Positions 63,943 through 64,000 of a DNA stretch of 64,000 nt are shown here, piece by piece. Within the stretch, counting starts at the first letter, position 1, and each line of letters begins with the position of its first letter. Where the stretch lies: positions 1 to 64,000 of the forward strand of contig NZ_JACOFZ010000011.1 in assembly GCF_014284155.1 (NCBI RefSeq). Reading direction: 5' to 3'. A model generated the notes under the pieces. That model was not told the DNA's origin and did no database searches. It saw nothing but the letters and a program-made list of their open reading frames with translations. Made by a program: the position numbers and the translations under genes. Source of the stretch: Affinundibacterium nitidum (GTDB lineage Bacteria > Pseudomonadota > Gammaproteobacteria > Burkholderiales > Burkholderiaceae_D).

Positions 63943-64000
63943 ATGGAAAAGTTTACCTTATTGGATGGTTTGGTGGCACCACTCGATCGTGCAAATGTGG
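63943..64000 (+). CDS. leuD: 3-isopropylmalate dehydratase small subunit (start only)
   Basis: The first 19 codons are visible (MEKFTLLDGLVAPLDRANV), the standard LeuD beginning. LeuD supplies the swivelling domain of isopropylmalate isomerase. The gene runs past the right edge. Its Shine-Dalgarno (GGGAAA) lies within the end of the entericidin gene, so the two are translated in close coupling. Confidence 0.93.
   Translation, partial: MEKFTLLDGLVAPLDRANV

Noticed and set aside
1-64000. CRISPR array, prophage or integrative element
   Set aside because: No regularly spaced repeats, no phage structural genes and no integrase were seen; the tRNA-Leu gene is followed directly by tig with no attachment-site duplication.

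Overview
The window looks like chromosomal DNA of a betaproteobacterium of the order Burkholderiales, most likely an Oxalobacteraceae relative with moderate GC such as Undibacterium. The genus is an inference. The support is gene order: tRNA-Leu-tig-clpP-clpX-lon; rpsF-priB-rpsR-rplI-dnaB; leuC-entericidin-leuD; argA divergent from hrpA with yggX beside it; a LysR gene divergent from aceB; and hpnC/D/E squalene genes. I see no phage and no CRISPR array. The only mobile DNA is the end of an IS3-family element at the left edge.

Layout. 1-0.13 kb: IS3-family end. 0.15-6.2 kb: LysR regulator, malate synthase, an exported protein of unknown function, a chemoreceptor and YggX. 6.3-11.8 kb: argA and hrpA, divergent. 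11.9-14.1 kb: an SDR / NAD(P)-binding protein / TetR operon whose leader holds three evenly spaced palindromic operators. 14.3-16.3 kb: a small DUF-type protein and a membrane acyltransferase-like protein. 16.5-23.2 kb: a lone sugar-type binding protein, a FixJ-like regulator with its sensor kinase, and a TonB-dependent receptor. 23.4-28.4 kb: squalene genes (hpnE, hpnD, hpnC) split by an M24 peptidase-like gene and a three-repeat lipoprotein on the other strand. 28.7-32.9 kb: RND efflux pair. 33.2-40.3 kb: tRNA-Leu, trigger factor, ClpP, ClpX, Lon and LexA, the last with two SOS boxes. 40.5-45.4 kb: ribosomal/replication operon, then a DUF47-Pit phosphate transport pair.

45.5-55.9 kb is the most unusual part: an apparent six-gene minus-strand operon. 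It begins with an OmpR-type regulator and its kinase. Three large lipoproteins follow that share one N-terminal plan (lipobox, 'GxRxNY' module, DUF4214, fibronectin III-like domain) but carry different outer domains: calcineurin-type phosphoesterase twice, and PEBP plus YHYH once. A small exported protein predicted to mature with an N-terminal His comes last. The first phosphoesterase gene is cut by an in-frame TGA just after its lipoprotein signal.

56.2-60.9 kb: a LytTR/LytS-like two-component pair and a receiver-DUF3369-GGDEF-EAL protein. 61.1-64.0 kb: aroC, leuC, an entericidin-type lipoprotein and the start of leuD.

The core genes cover proteostasis (tig-clpPX-lon), SOS control (lexA), replication (priB, dnaB), translation, and biosynthesis of arginine, aromatics and leucine. 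The accessory genes concentrate on envelope sensing, uptake and surface lipoproteins. All functions are read from sequence motifs and gene order; no database search was run.
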